A DNA stretch of 8,546 nucleotides, from contig CACZQU010000571.1 in NCBI GenBank assembly GCA_902783305.1, positions 1 to 8,546 on the forward strand, written 5' to 3'. Under the pieces are notes generated by a model. The model had not been told where the DNA came from. It was given only the letters and a program-made list of their open reading frames with translations, and ran no database searches. This document shows positions 1 through 6,058 of this stretch, piece after piece; the stretch's first letter is position 1; the number at the start of each line of letters is the position of its first letter. Made by a program: the position numbers and the translations under genes. This stretch comes from an uncultured Lachnospiraceae bacterium. GTDB taxonomy: Bacteria; Bacillota; Clostridia; Lachnospirales; Lachnospiraceae.

Positions 1-3
1 CCC

Positions 4-91
4 ACTCCATACGAATATAGGGGCGTGCAAAGAATCCATCACTCCACTTGCGAGCAAGCTCGCAGTGGAGCATGGCTTTTTGCACTGGAGT
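4..91. repeat. Left-edge palindromic element (long hairpin)
   Basis: Nested inverted repeats fold nearly the whole stretch into one hairpin. ACTCCA (4-9) pairs with TGGAGT (86-91), GTGCAAA (25-31) with TTTGCAC (79-85), and CCAT (36-39) with ATGG (72-75). The core CTCCACTTGCGAGC (42-55) pairs with GCTCGCAGTGGAG (58-70) with one bulged T and an AA turn. A T-run (77-81) lies inside the closing stem, so this is not a textbook terminator. Both strands happen to be open here: a - strand reading from an ATG at 92 runs off the left edge, but no ribosome binding site precedes it. I read the stretch as an extragenic palindromic element rather than a gene. Confidence 0.55.
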
Positions 92-164
92 CATAAGTTA
101 CTGAATAACCACTGAAGCACTATTGTGTCTGTATGTCAGATATAGCAGCCCGAAAAAACCGCCG

Positions 165-225
165 GTTACTATTCACGGATTAACTATAAAGCCACGCGCG
201 GGGAAGGTCAGCTGTGAATAGTAAC
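165..225 (+). repeat. 61-bp repeat element with 12-bp terminal inverted repeats (copy A)
   Basis: The element begins with GTTACTATTCAC (165-176) and ends with its exact reverse complement GTGAATAGTAAC (214-225). The interior, 166-206, recurs in reverse orientation at 5979-6019 with 39 of 41 bases identical; the two differences are adjacent (185-186). It lies about 40 bp upstream of the metA promoter. Size, palindromic ends and an extragenic position resemble a REP- or MITE-like dispersed element. No coding capacity is seen. Confidence 0.65.
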
Positions 226-264
226 AACCACCGTAACAGATGAAGATAACAATAAAGAACCTTA

Positions 265-293
265 TTGCAGACTTCCTCAAAATCGAGTATGAT
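265..293 (+). promoter_or_regulatory. Likely sigma-A promoter of metA
   Basis: TTGCAG (265-270) and TATGAT (288-293) are separated by exactly 17 bases. The -10 box matches TATAAT at five of six positions; the -35 box matches only at TTG. Transcription would start near 300, giving a leader of about 27 nt with the ribosome binding site in it. No SAM riboswitch or T-box fits in so short a leader, and none is recognisable further upstream. Confidence 0.5.
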
Positions 294-311
294 AGTCCGG
301 AATATGATAAC

Positions 312-317
312 AGGAGG
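312..317 (+). promoter_or_regulatory. Ribosome binding site deciding the metA start
   Basis: AGGAGG lies nine bases before the ATG at 327. The frame is open upstream to an ATG at 240, but that codon has no good Shine-Dalgarno sequence. It also lies upstream of the predicted transcription start, so the start at 327 is preferred. Confidence 0.8.
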
Positions 318-326
318 AAACGTCAG

Positions 327-1253
327 ATGCCCATCACTATCCCTGATTCCCTTCCGGCTCATAAGACCCTGGAGGATGAAAATATCTTCGTTATGACCGA
401 ATACCGGGCAACGCATCAGGATATCCGACCGCTGAAGGTTCTGATTCTCAATCTGATGCCGACAAAAATCACCACGGAAACCCAGATTCTCCGCAAGCTT
501 TCCAACACCCCTCTGCAGGTGCAGGTAGAGTTTCTCCGGACGGCCAGCTATCAGCCCACCCATGTGGATTTCAGCCATCTGGAGCAGTTTTATTACACCT
601 TTGATCAGATCAGGGACCGTCGTTATGACGGAATGATCATCACCGGCGCACCTCTGGACTATGTAGACTACACCGATGTTGCCTACTGGGACGAGATGTG
701 CCGCATCATGGAATGGACGAAAAAGCACGTGCATTGTACCTTTCACCTGTGCTGGGGTGCTTTCGCGGGGCTGTATTATCATCACGGCATCCGGAAATTT
801 GACCACGACATCAAAATCTTCGGCGTTTACCCGCATAAGATCTACAAGCCAAACTCTCCGCTTTTCCGCGGGTTCAACGATGTCTTCCTGGCGCCCCAGT
901 CCCGGGCGACAGATGTGCGGCTGGAGGATTGCCTGGCCTGTGAAAAGCTGGAGGTCCTGGCCACCATGATGGATATGGACAGTCCTGTCATCATGAAGAC
1001 CGAAGACAACCGGCAGTTCTTTGTCACCTGCCATATGGAGTATGACTGGGACACCCTTAAACTGGAATATGAAAGAGATCTGGCAAAAGGGCTGGACAGC
1101 GTAAAGCTGCCCTACCATTATTTCCCGGATGATGATCCTTCAAGGACGCCCATCGTCACCTGGCGCTCCCCAGGCCAGCTTCTCTACACCAACTGGCTGA
1201 ATTATTACGTTTACCAGACTACACCATATGATCTGTATAAGGGAGAACCATAA
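327..1253 (+). CDS. metA: Homoserine O-acyltransferase MetA (probably acetyl-CoA using)
   Basis: This 308-residue cytoplasmic enzyme transfers an acyl group from acyl-CoA to the hydroxyl of L-homoserine, activating it for sulfur incorporation in methionine synthesis. The length and the MPITIPDSLPA start match the MetA family (class I glutamine amidotransferase-like fold). Visible landmarks are LMPTKITTETQILR near 43-56 (K47, oxyanion region), the nucleophile C142 in HLCWGAFAG, and H236 and E238 in CHMEYD, which complete the triad (E. coli Cys142, His235, Glu237). The start was chosen for its strong ribosome binding site and family N-terminus. Residue 111, in GAPLD, is Asp. Family work on the B. 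cereus and E. coli enzymes assigns Glu here to acetyl-CoA use and Gly to succinyl-CoA use, so Asp suggests acetyl-CoA by charge; this is inference. The gene stands alone and converges with the GH3 gene. Confidence 0.95.
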   Translation: MPITIPDSLPAHKTLEDENIFVMTEYRATHQDIRPLKVLILNLMPTKITTETQILRKLSNTPLQVQVEFLRTASYQPTHVDFSHLEQFYYTFDQIRDRRYDGMIITGAPLDYVDYTDVAYWDEMCRIMEWTKKHVHCTFHLCWGAFAGLYYHHGIRKFDHDIKIFGVYPHKIYKPNSPLFRGFNDVFLAPQSRATDVRLEDCLACEKLEVLATMMDMDSPVIMKTEDNRQFFVTCHMEYDWDTLKLEYERDLAKGLDSVKLPYHYFPDDDPSRTPIVTWRSPGQLLYTNWLNYYVYQTTPYDLYKGEP

Positions 1254-1316
1254 GAGAATCCTTTCGGGAAAATCTCCGTAATCCCGGAGTTCCCCATAAA
1301 ACGACCGGCTTAAAAA

Positions 1317-1396
1317 GGGCTGTGAAAAAGTCTTCATGCAGGACAGGCAGGTTTCAGGGCGCCTGCCCTGCTGAAAAACCGACTTTTTCGCAGCCC
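1317..1396 (-). terminator. Large hairpin repeat (copy P1), likely terminator of the GH3 gene
   Basis: GGGCTGTGAAAAAGTC (1317-1332) pairs with GACTTTTTCGCAGCCC (1381-1396) with one non-Watson-Crick position. Inside, CAGGACAGGC (1339-1348) pairs with GCCTGCCCTG (1361-1370) with one mismatch. Read on the - strand, the hairpin is followed by CCCTTTTTAAG, so it can end transcription from the GH3 gene about 135 nt after its stop. On the + strand it lies 64 nt after metA but has no good T-run behind it. The outer arms recur at 5858-5923, so this is also a dispersed repeat. Confidence 0.6.
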
Positions 1397-1529
1397 TAAT
1401 TACTGTTGCTTTCTATCCGGATCCATCAGGGTTTCCGCGGAAATCAAAAGGATCATCCTGGCGGCCTTATTCTCCGTCTGTATCCGCTAAAGCTTTTCTA
1501 CCGGTTCATCCGCACGTCTTTCCGCCCTG

Positions 1530-3989
1530 TCACTGAATCTTCCTGGCTCTTCTGAGTACCTGGCGCTGCTTAAAATATCCTCCGATCAGTCCTCCCAGAC
1601 CGGCAAGGAATGCGATGGCATGGCCATTGGTGATTTTCACAATGCTTCTGCACATATCCTGCGACACCATACCTCCCGCCATCTTTCCAATCGCCCGGAA
1701 TGGCATGTTGTAAATAAAGATGATATTCAGATCCGGTTTCCCCTTTGCGATGGATTTGTCAAGCATTCCGGTCATCACCTTGTAGACCAGCCTGCATTTC
1801 AGACTCTTTGCGTAATAGAGCTGGCAGATCGCGTCGTTCATCCTCAACGTCCCGCTCCATGAGCCGTCCGGAATCGGGGTGCCGAGGAGCTTTTCAAATT
1901 CGCTGTCGCCAACCTCCGTAATATTGCCGGAAGCGTAGGAAGGCAGATCCGTCAACGCATAGGGAAGCTCCGCCCCGGTGCCTTCCACCGTGACCGTGCC
2001 CGTTAGCCGGATATCCGCGACAGAAGCGCCGACCAGAATATCATATTCGCCGCCGTCCACTTCAAACTGATTGGTCTTTCCATTGAAATAGCGGAAGGCT
2101 TTGTCGTCTAACGCAATGGTAACCGTCGTGCTTTCTCCCGCTTTGAGGAATACCTTCGCAAAGCCCTTGAGCTCCTTCGCCGGACGGTAAACGGAGGGAT
2201 TCTTTGCGCTGACATAAAGCTGAGCCACCTCAGCCCCGTCCATCTTCCCTGTATTTTTCAGGGTAAAAACGGCTTTCTCCGGGGTCACCTTCAGGTCAGA
2301 GTACGCAAAAGTGGTATAGCTCAGGCCAAATCCGAAGGGGAAGAGCACCGGCTTTTTCACCGTCTCAAAATACCGGTATCCGACATACAGGCCCTCGCGG
2401 TACTCCACATTTCTCTGCTTTGCCGGGAAATATGGCGCGGAGGACACATCCTCATACGCAGCCGGATAGGTCTCGCTCAGCTTTCCGGACGGATTGATCT
2501 GTCCAAGGATGGCCTTAAGCACAGCGCCTGCGCCGGCCTGTCCGCACAGATACCCATGCACCAGAGCCTTGCACTTGTCAAGCCAGGGCATCTCCACCGA
2601 GGAACCGGCGGACATGACAATGATGACCTTGTCATTCACAGCGGCTACTGCGTCAAGCAGTTCGGTCTGGCTCTGGGGAAGCTTCATATTCCCCCTGTCC
2701 AGTCCCTCTGATTCGGATATCTCATCAAGACCGAGGTACAGGAGCACCACATCCGCTTTCTTCGCCAGCTCCACCGCAGAAGCCTTCATCGACTCATTCC
2801 CTTTGCCGACCCTGGGATAGCCCTGCTCAAATCCGGCCACATCCAGCGGGAAGCTGCCGATGATCTCCATGGTGGAATCCAGCTTTGTGGGATTGACCAC
2901 GGAAGAGCCGGCCCCCTGGTATCTCGGTGTCTGGGCAAAATCTCCGATCACGGCGACCCTGGTTCCTTCGGCAAGCGGAAGGATATTTCCTTCATTTTTC
3001 AGAAGGACTATGCTTTCCTCACTGGCTATACGGGCCATCTCGTGATGAGCATTCACATCGAATTTGTTCCCCGCGTATTTTCCCACCGCTTCATGCGTCT
3101 TCAGGACAACATCCAGAAGCTCATCGACTCTCCGGTCCACCAGCTCCTGGGAAATCCTTCCCTCCCTGACCGCCTTCTGGAGGTACTCTGCCGAGTCCCC
3201 TCCTGTCGTCGGCATCTCCAGGTGAGAGCCGGCCCTTACTCCCTCGACGAAATCATTGTTGGCCCCCCAGTCGGAGACCACAAAGCCCTCAAAGCCCCAT
3301 TCATCCCTGAGGATTTCCTGGAGCAGATGTTCATTTTCATTCGCATAGACCCCGTTGATCTCATTGTAGCTGGACATGATGCTCATCGGGGCGCTTTCCT
3401 TTACGGCAATCTCGAAGCCGGTCAGATAGATTTCCCGGAGTGTCCTCTCATCCACCACGGAATTGGAGGCCTGGCGGCGAAGCTCGGTATTGTTCGCCGC
3501 AAAATGCTTCGGACAGGCGGAAACACCGTTTTTCTGAATTCCGCGGATGTACCCGGCGGCCATCTTGCCTGCCAGATAGGGATCCTCGGAAAAATACTCA
3601 AAATTCCGCCCGCACAGAGGGCTTCTCTTGATATTCAGTCCCGGCCCCAGAAGCACAGCCACATCCTGACATGCTGCTTCCTCTCCCAGACACTCCCCGA
3701 TCCGTTCACCCAGCGAAGGATCCCAGGAATTCGCTATCGTGGCTGCCGTCGGAAAGCAAGTGGCGGGAACAGACCCGTTCAGACCCAGCTGGTCTCCGGC
3801 GCCTTCCTGCTTCCTTACGCCATGAGGCCCGTCTGAAAGGCTGATGCTGGGAACTCCTTTTGCTTCCACACTGACCGTGGACCAGAAATCCTTTCCGGAA
3901 AGCAGGTGGCATTTTTCTTCTATACTGAGTTTCTGAATGATATCCGGATGCTTTAACAATGAAAATACCTCTCTTTCTGTTTCACTCAT
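1530..3989 (-). CDS. Glycoside hydrolase family 3 protein (beta-glucosidase type)
   Basis: This 819-residue enzyme should hydrolyse terminal beta-linked sugars from oligosaccharides by a retaining mechanism. There is no signal peptide, so it is probably cytoplasmic and acts on imported sugars. The order is a GH3 N-terminal barrel (about 20-300, with SDGPHGVR, CPKHFA containing K161-H162, and the nucleophile D240 in VVSDWGA), a GH3 C-terminal domain (about 325-555; E428 in ESEGLDR is the likely acid/base; conserved PFGFGLSYT at 551-559), a fibronectin III-like domain (about 565-672), and a tail of about 130 residues with a glycine-rich hydrophobic stretch (about 790-806) and a basic end. The exact sugar cannot be read from the sequence. 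Two ATGs, 3995 and 3989, each have AGGA five bases upstream; I chose 3989 (MSETEREV). The frame stays open to an ATG at 4106, which lacks a ribosome binding site and is less likely. Confidence 0.93.
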   Translation of the reverse strand: MSETEREVFSLLKHPDIIQKLSIEEKCHLLSGKDFWSTVSVEAKGVPSISLSDGPHGVRKQEGAGDQLGLNGSVPATCFPTAATIANSWDPSLGERIGECLGEEAACQDVAVLLGPGLNIKRSPLCGRNFEYFSEDPYLAGKMAAGYIRGIQKNGVSACPKHFAANNTELRRQASNSVVDERTLREIYLTGFEIAVKESAPMSIMSSYNEINGVYANENEHLLQEILRDEWGFEGFVVSDWGANNDFVEGVRAGSHLEMPTTGGDSAEYLQKAVREGRISQELVDRRVDELLDVVLKTHEAVGKYAGNKFDVNAHHEMARIASEESIVLLKNEGNILPLAEGTRVAVIGDFAQTPRYQGAGSSVVNPTKLDSTMEIIGSFPLDVAGFEQGYPRVGKGNESMKASAVELAKKADVVLLYLGLDEISESEGLDRGNMKLPQSQTELLDAVAAVNDKVIIVMSAGSSVEMPWLDKCKALVHGYLCGQAGAGAVLKAILGQINPSGKLSETYPAAYEDVSSAPYFPAKQRNVEYREGLYVGYRYFETVKKPVLFPFGFGLSYTTFAYSDLKVTPEKAVFTLKNTGKMDGAEVAQLYVSAKNPSVYRPAKELKGFAKVFLKAGESTTVTIALDDKAFRYFNGKTNQFEVDGGEYDILVGASVADIRLTGTVTVEGTGAELPYALTDLPSYASGNITEVGDSEFEKLLGTPIPDGSWSGTLRMNDAICQLYYAKSLKCRLVYKVMTGMLDKSIAKGKPDLNIIFIYNMPFRAIGKMAGGMVSQDMCRSIVKITNGHAIAFLAGLGGLIGGYFKQRQVLRRARKIQ

Positions 3990-4137
3990 TACCATCCTGT
4001 TCCTGAAAATCAGCCGGTTAGGGCTGGCTCCACAACAGTACCCATCCCGGGAGGTAAGACCAGTAAGCGCGGGACTGTCCGGAGCTTCCTGAAACCAGGC
4101 ATTCATGACACAATAAAACTCTCAAGCCCTGTTAATA
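3990..4137 (-). promoter_or_regulatory. Leader of the GH3 gene, about 150 nt, structured
   Basis: This is the untranslated stretch between the two predicted promoters and the chosen start. It contains CCTG-GTTT-CAGG near its 5' part, a GC-rich middle with CCCGGG, and CAGCC-CTAACC-GGCTG just before the ribosome binding site. It matches no riboswitch class I can name. It is also an open reading frame in phase with the GH3 gene (ATG at 4106), so part of it could instead be coding if that start were used. Confidence 0.35.
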
Positions 4138-4143
4138 CCATAA

Positions 4144-4185
4144 ATTATAACAAGCAGTATAGCATTGCGCAAGAATTTTCGTCAA
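4144..4185 (-). promoter_or_regulatory. Two overlapping sigma-A promoters for the GH3 gene
   Basis: On the - strand, TTGACG (4185-4180) and TATACT (4161-4156) are 18 bases apart. TTGCGC (4172-4167) and a consensus TATAAT (4149-4144) are 17 bases apart. The pair is offset by about 12 bases, so two transcription starts near 4149 and 4137 are expected. The second -10 box is perfect. They show that the GH3 gene can be transcribed independently of rarA. Confidence 0.65.
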
Positions 4186-4240
4186 AGCAATCCAAAGACC
4201 CCGCAGTTTCATGAGGAAAACCTTGGGACTTATGCACAAC

Positions 4241-4270
4241 CAGGGCAGGAAGAAGTCCGTTCCTTCCCTG
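4241..4270 (-). terminator. Stem-loop after rarA, weak terminator candidate
   Basis: CAGGGCAGGAA (4241-4251) pairs with TTCCTTCCCTG (4260-4270) with one mismatch and an 8-nt loop. It begins 15 bases past the rarA stop. No clear T-run follows on the - strand, so termination may be partial and some rarA transcripts may read into the GH3 gene. Confidence 0.35.
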
Positions 4271-4284
4271 TTCCGTCGGCGAAA

Positions 4285-5628
4285 TTATTTCCGGTGCTCT
4301 TTCTTCCATTCTTTGATCTGGCGGAGGCGCTCTTTATACCGGATTTCATTTCCCTGGTCCGTAGGATGATAATACTCCCTTCCCTCAAGCTGATCCGGCA
4401 GACATTTCATATTGGTAAGCTTTTCCTCCGTGTCATGGGCATACTGATACCCCTTGCCATATTCCAGTTCCCTCATCAGCTTCGTCGGGGCATTTCGCAG
4501 ATGAAGAGGAACCGGCTCATCCAGAGCTGTCAATGCGTCTTCCTTTGCCATCATATACGCCGTTTCCATGGCGTTTGACTTCGGAGCGAGAGCCATGTAT
4601 ATCACTGCGTGTGTCAGATGGACGGAGCATTCCGGCATACCGATAAAATGGCAGGCCTGGTATGCCGCCACCGCAATCTCCAGAGCCCTGCTGTCAGCCA
4701 TCCCCACATCCTCACTCGCAAACCGGGTCACTCTGCGGGCAATATACAAAGGATCTTCTCCTGCTTCCAGCATTCTGGCAAGCCAGTATACCGCAGCATC
4801 CGGATCAGAGTTTCTCATGGACTTATGCAGCGCGGAAATCAGATTATAATGCTCCTCCCCATTCTTGTCGTACAAAAGGGATTTTTTGGAAATACACTGC
4901 TCCAGAATTTCCTGTGTGACAAAAACCGTTCCCATAGAGTCCATCTCCCCGTTTGTCACAACCATGTCCAGTGTCGAAAGAGCAGTTCTCGCGTCCCCGT
5001 TCGAAAAGCCGGCAATCTCGTATAATATTTCGTCCGTAATCCGGATATCCTGTCCGCCAAAGCCTCTTTGATCCGTCAGCGCCCGGGAAAGCAGCGTAAA
5101 AATATCCTCCTTGTCCAGCGCGTGAAGCACAAAAACCTTGCAGCGGGACAAAAGCGCGTTGTTCACCTCGAAAGAAGGATTTTCCGTTGTCGCTCCGATC
5201 AGGATAATACTTCCCTTTTCCACGAATGGAAGGAAAGCGTCCTGCTGCGCTTTGTTAAAGCGGTGGATTTCATCCACAAATACAATGGTCTTCCCCCCGT
5301 ATTTCCGGTTGTCCTCCGCCTGCTGCATGACTGTGCGGATATCCTTTATCCCGCTGTTTACCGCGGAAAAGTCAATGAACTCCGCCTTTGTCCGTCCGGC
5401 GATAATCCGGGCAAGAGTCGTTTTTCCCACGCCCGGAGGCCCCCAGAAGATCATGGACGGAACCTGATCATTTTCGATCAGCCTCCGGAGCACTTTTCCC
5501 GGTGCAAGCAGATGCCCCTGACCCGCGTATTCATCCAGATTCTCCGGCCTCATCCTCGCGGCCAGAGGCTGCGGCGCAGCGGGAATCAATGTATCAAATA
5601 GTGAAATCTGTTCAGACTGCCGGCTCAT
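4285..5628 (-). CDS. rarA: Replication-associated recombination protein A (RarA/MgsA AAA+ ATPase)
   Basis: This 447-residue AAA+ ATPase, the same length as E. coli RarA, acts as a tetramer at stalled replication forks and single-strand gaps, near SSB and the replisome. The sequence shows Walker A GPPGVGKTT (63-71), Walker B IVFVDEIHRF (115-124), sensor 1 in IGATTEN (144-150), an SR arginine-finger candidate at R162, and sensor 2 R214 in NGDARTALSTLD. The C-terminal half carries the MgsA-type signatures ISALHKSMR (264-272), ASEDVGMAD (304-312), APKSNA (348-353) and HLRNAPTKLM (376-385). The N-terminus contains QISLF (7-11), which resembles a beta sliding-clamp binding motif. The start at 5628 has AAGGAGG twelve bases upstream, rather far but the only strong site. 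RarA is homologous to clamp-loader subunits, but the C-terminal signatures make the assignment firm. Confidence 0.96.
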   Translation of the reverse strand: MSRQSEQISLFDTLIPAAPQPLAARMRPENLDEYAGQGHLLAPGKVLRRLIENDQVPSMIFWGPPGVGKTTLARIIAGRTKAEFIDFSAVNSGIKDIRTVMQQAEDNRKYGGKTIVFVDEIHRFNKAQQDAFLPFVEKGSIILIGATTENPSFEVNNALLSRCKVFVLHALDKEDIFTLLSRALTDQRGFGGQDIRITDEILYEIAGFSNGDARTALSTLDMVVTNGEMDSMGTVFVTQEILEQCISKKSLLYDKNGEEHYNLISALHKSMRNSDPDAAVYWLARMLEAGEDPLYIARRVTRFASEDVGMADSRALEIAVAAYQACHFIGMPECSVHLTHAVIYMALAPKSNAMETAYMMAKEDALTALDEPVPLHLRNAPTKLMRELEYGKGYQYAHDTEEKLTNMKCLPDQLEGREYYHPTDQGNEIRYKERLRQIKEWKKEHRK

Positions 5629-5640
5629 TTTCTGCTGAAG

Positions 5641-5684
5641 CCTCCTTCACGGTGAAATCTATGGTTCACAAAACCGTACGGCAA
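5641..5684 (-). promoter_or_regulatory. Possible rarA promoter and ribosome binding site
   Basis: On the - strand, TTGCCG (5684-5679) and TAGATT (5661-5656) are separated by 17 bases. AAGGAGG (5647-5641) precedes the rarA ATG by 12 bases. The predicted transcript would start only a few bases before the ribosome binding site, giving a very short leader. That makes this promoter tentative. Confidence 0.3.
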
Positions 5685-5726
5685 AATCTGCATGGGGAGC
5701 AAGCTTTCCCTTCAGATTTTACCGTA
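5677..5726. repeat. Inverted repeat upstream of rarA with TACCGT motifs
   Basis: TACGGCAAAATCTG (5677-5690) pairs with CAGATTTTACCGTA (5713-5726); 13 of 14 positions match. The 22-base interval contains a smaller GGGGAGC/GCTTTCCC stem. The left arm overlaps the proposed rarA -35 box, so the dyad could be an operator. It could also be simply another extragenic palindrome, since no T-run follows it. Confidence 0.5.
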
Positions 5727-5734
5727 ATTCCGGT

Positions 5735-5751
5735 GCATGGCTTTACCGTTA
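5735..5751 (-). repeat. Partial, diverged copy of the left-edge repeat (copy C)
   Basis: Read on the - strand, this segment is TAAC-GG-TAAAGCCATGC. Copies A and B share TAAC, two variable bases, then TAAAGCCACGC. Outside the two bases that also vary between A and B, 14 of 15 positions match. The flanks do not match, so it may be a decayed fragment or a shared short motif rather than a full element. Confidence 0.3.
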
Positions 5752-5810
5752 CGCAAAAAAAAACAAGAAGAAAACATACTTTGATCACATTTGTGCGATA
5801 AGATTACCAC

Positions 5811-5832
5811 ATCTTAAGAACATTCTTAAGAT
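5811..5832. promoter_or_regulatory. Perfect 22-bp dyad, operator candidate
   Basis: ATCTTAAGAA (5811-5820) and TTCTTAAGAT (5823-5832) are exact reverse complements separated by CA. The two-base gap is too tight for a stable RNA loop, and the site is AT-rich, so binding by a dimeric regulator on DNA is the more natural reading. It lies about 180 bp upstream of rarA and 290 bp upstream of the aminopeptidase. I see no convincing promoter directly over it, so its target is unknown. Confidence 0.45.
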
Positions 5833-5857
5833 AAAACTCTTTCCTTTCCCTAATATA

Positions 5858-5933
5858 GGAGCTGCGAAAAGACACTCCGGAAAGCGCTTTTTATGGCCTT
5901 TCAGAAGTCTCTTTTCACAGCCCTCTTTTTTTT
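5858..5933 (+). terminator. Large hairpin repeat (copy P2) with T-run
   Basis: The arms from GCTGCGAAAAGAC (5861) and to TCTCTTTTCACAGC (5920) form an imperfect stem with 21 of 27 positions matching. It is followed by CCCTC and eight Ts (5926-5933), the form of a + strand intrinsic terminator. No + strand gene lies upstream to be terminated, since rarA runs the other way. The outer arms match the hairpin after metA (1317-1396) in the opposite orientation. This may therefore be a mobile terminator-like repeat, or the end of an unrecognised small RNA. Confidence 0.55.
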
Positions 5934-5978
5934 GGTAAATCAGGTTTACTGCTGAAACGCTGCCGTCCATGGGCTATG

Positions 5979-6019
5979 CTTCCCCGCGCGTGGCTTTACG
6001 GTTAATCCGTGAATAGTAA
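5979..6019 (-). repeat. Copy B of the left-edge repeat, inverted and lacking one end
   Basis: The reverse complement matches 166-206 at 39 of 41 positions. Its outer end carries the TTACTATTCAC arm. The second terminal arm, expected a few bases left of 5979, is missing, so this copy looks truncated. It lies about 40 bp upstream of the aminopeptidase promoter, much as copy A lies about 40 bp upstream of the metA promoter. Confidence 0.65.
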
Positions 6020-6058
6020 GGATGAGGCAGTGGTGTCCATCCTCTCCCTTCGGGGTTG

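Noticed and set aside
240..326. N-terminal extension of metA from the ATG at 240
   Set aside because: No ribosome binding site, overlap with the predicted promoter, and the family N-terminus begins at the ATG at 327 behind AGGAGG.
92..326. SAM riboswitch or T-box leader expected for a clostridial methionine gene
   Set aside because: No recognisable riboswitch core or T-box sequence, and the likely transcription start leaves only about 27 nt of leader.
180..1118. Long - strand reading frame opposite metA
   Set aside because: It lies against the well-conserved metA reading frame and has no recognisable protein features.
1420..1454. GATCC/GGATC stem enclosing the palindrome TTTCCGCGGAAA downstream of the GH3 gene
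   Set aside because: Short and without a T-run or second copy; it may be chance, and the hairpin at 1317-1396 is the better terminator.
3042..3836. Long + strand reading frame opposite the GH3 gene
   Set aside because: It is antisense to a clear GH3 catalytic region with intact motifs, and its translation shows no domain signature.
4000..4085. Cobalamin riboswitch-like bases in the GH3 leader
   Set aside because: A few bases (GACAGTCCCGC, then ACTGG) recall the cobalamin element, but the B12 box and overall order are absent and the gene has no link to cobalamin.
5785..5970. Small - strand reading frame in the rarA-aminopeptidase gap
   Set aside because: It runs through the large hairpin and the 22-bp dyad, lacks a ribosome binding site, and its composition is explained by the repeats.
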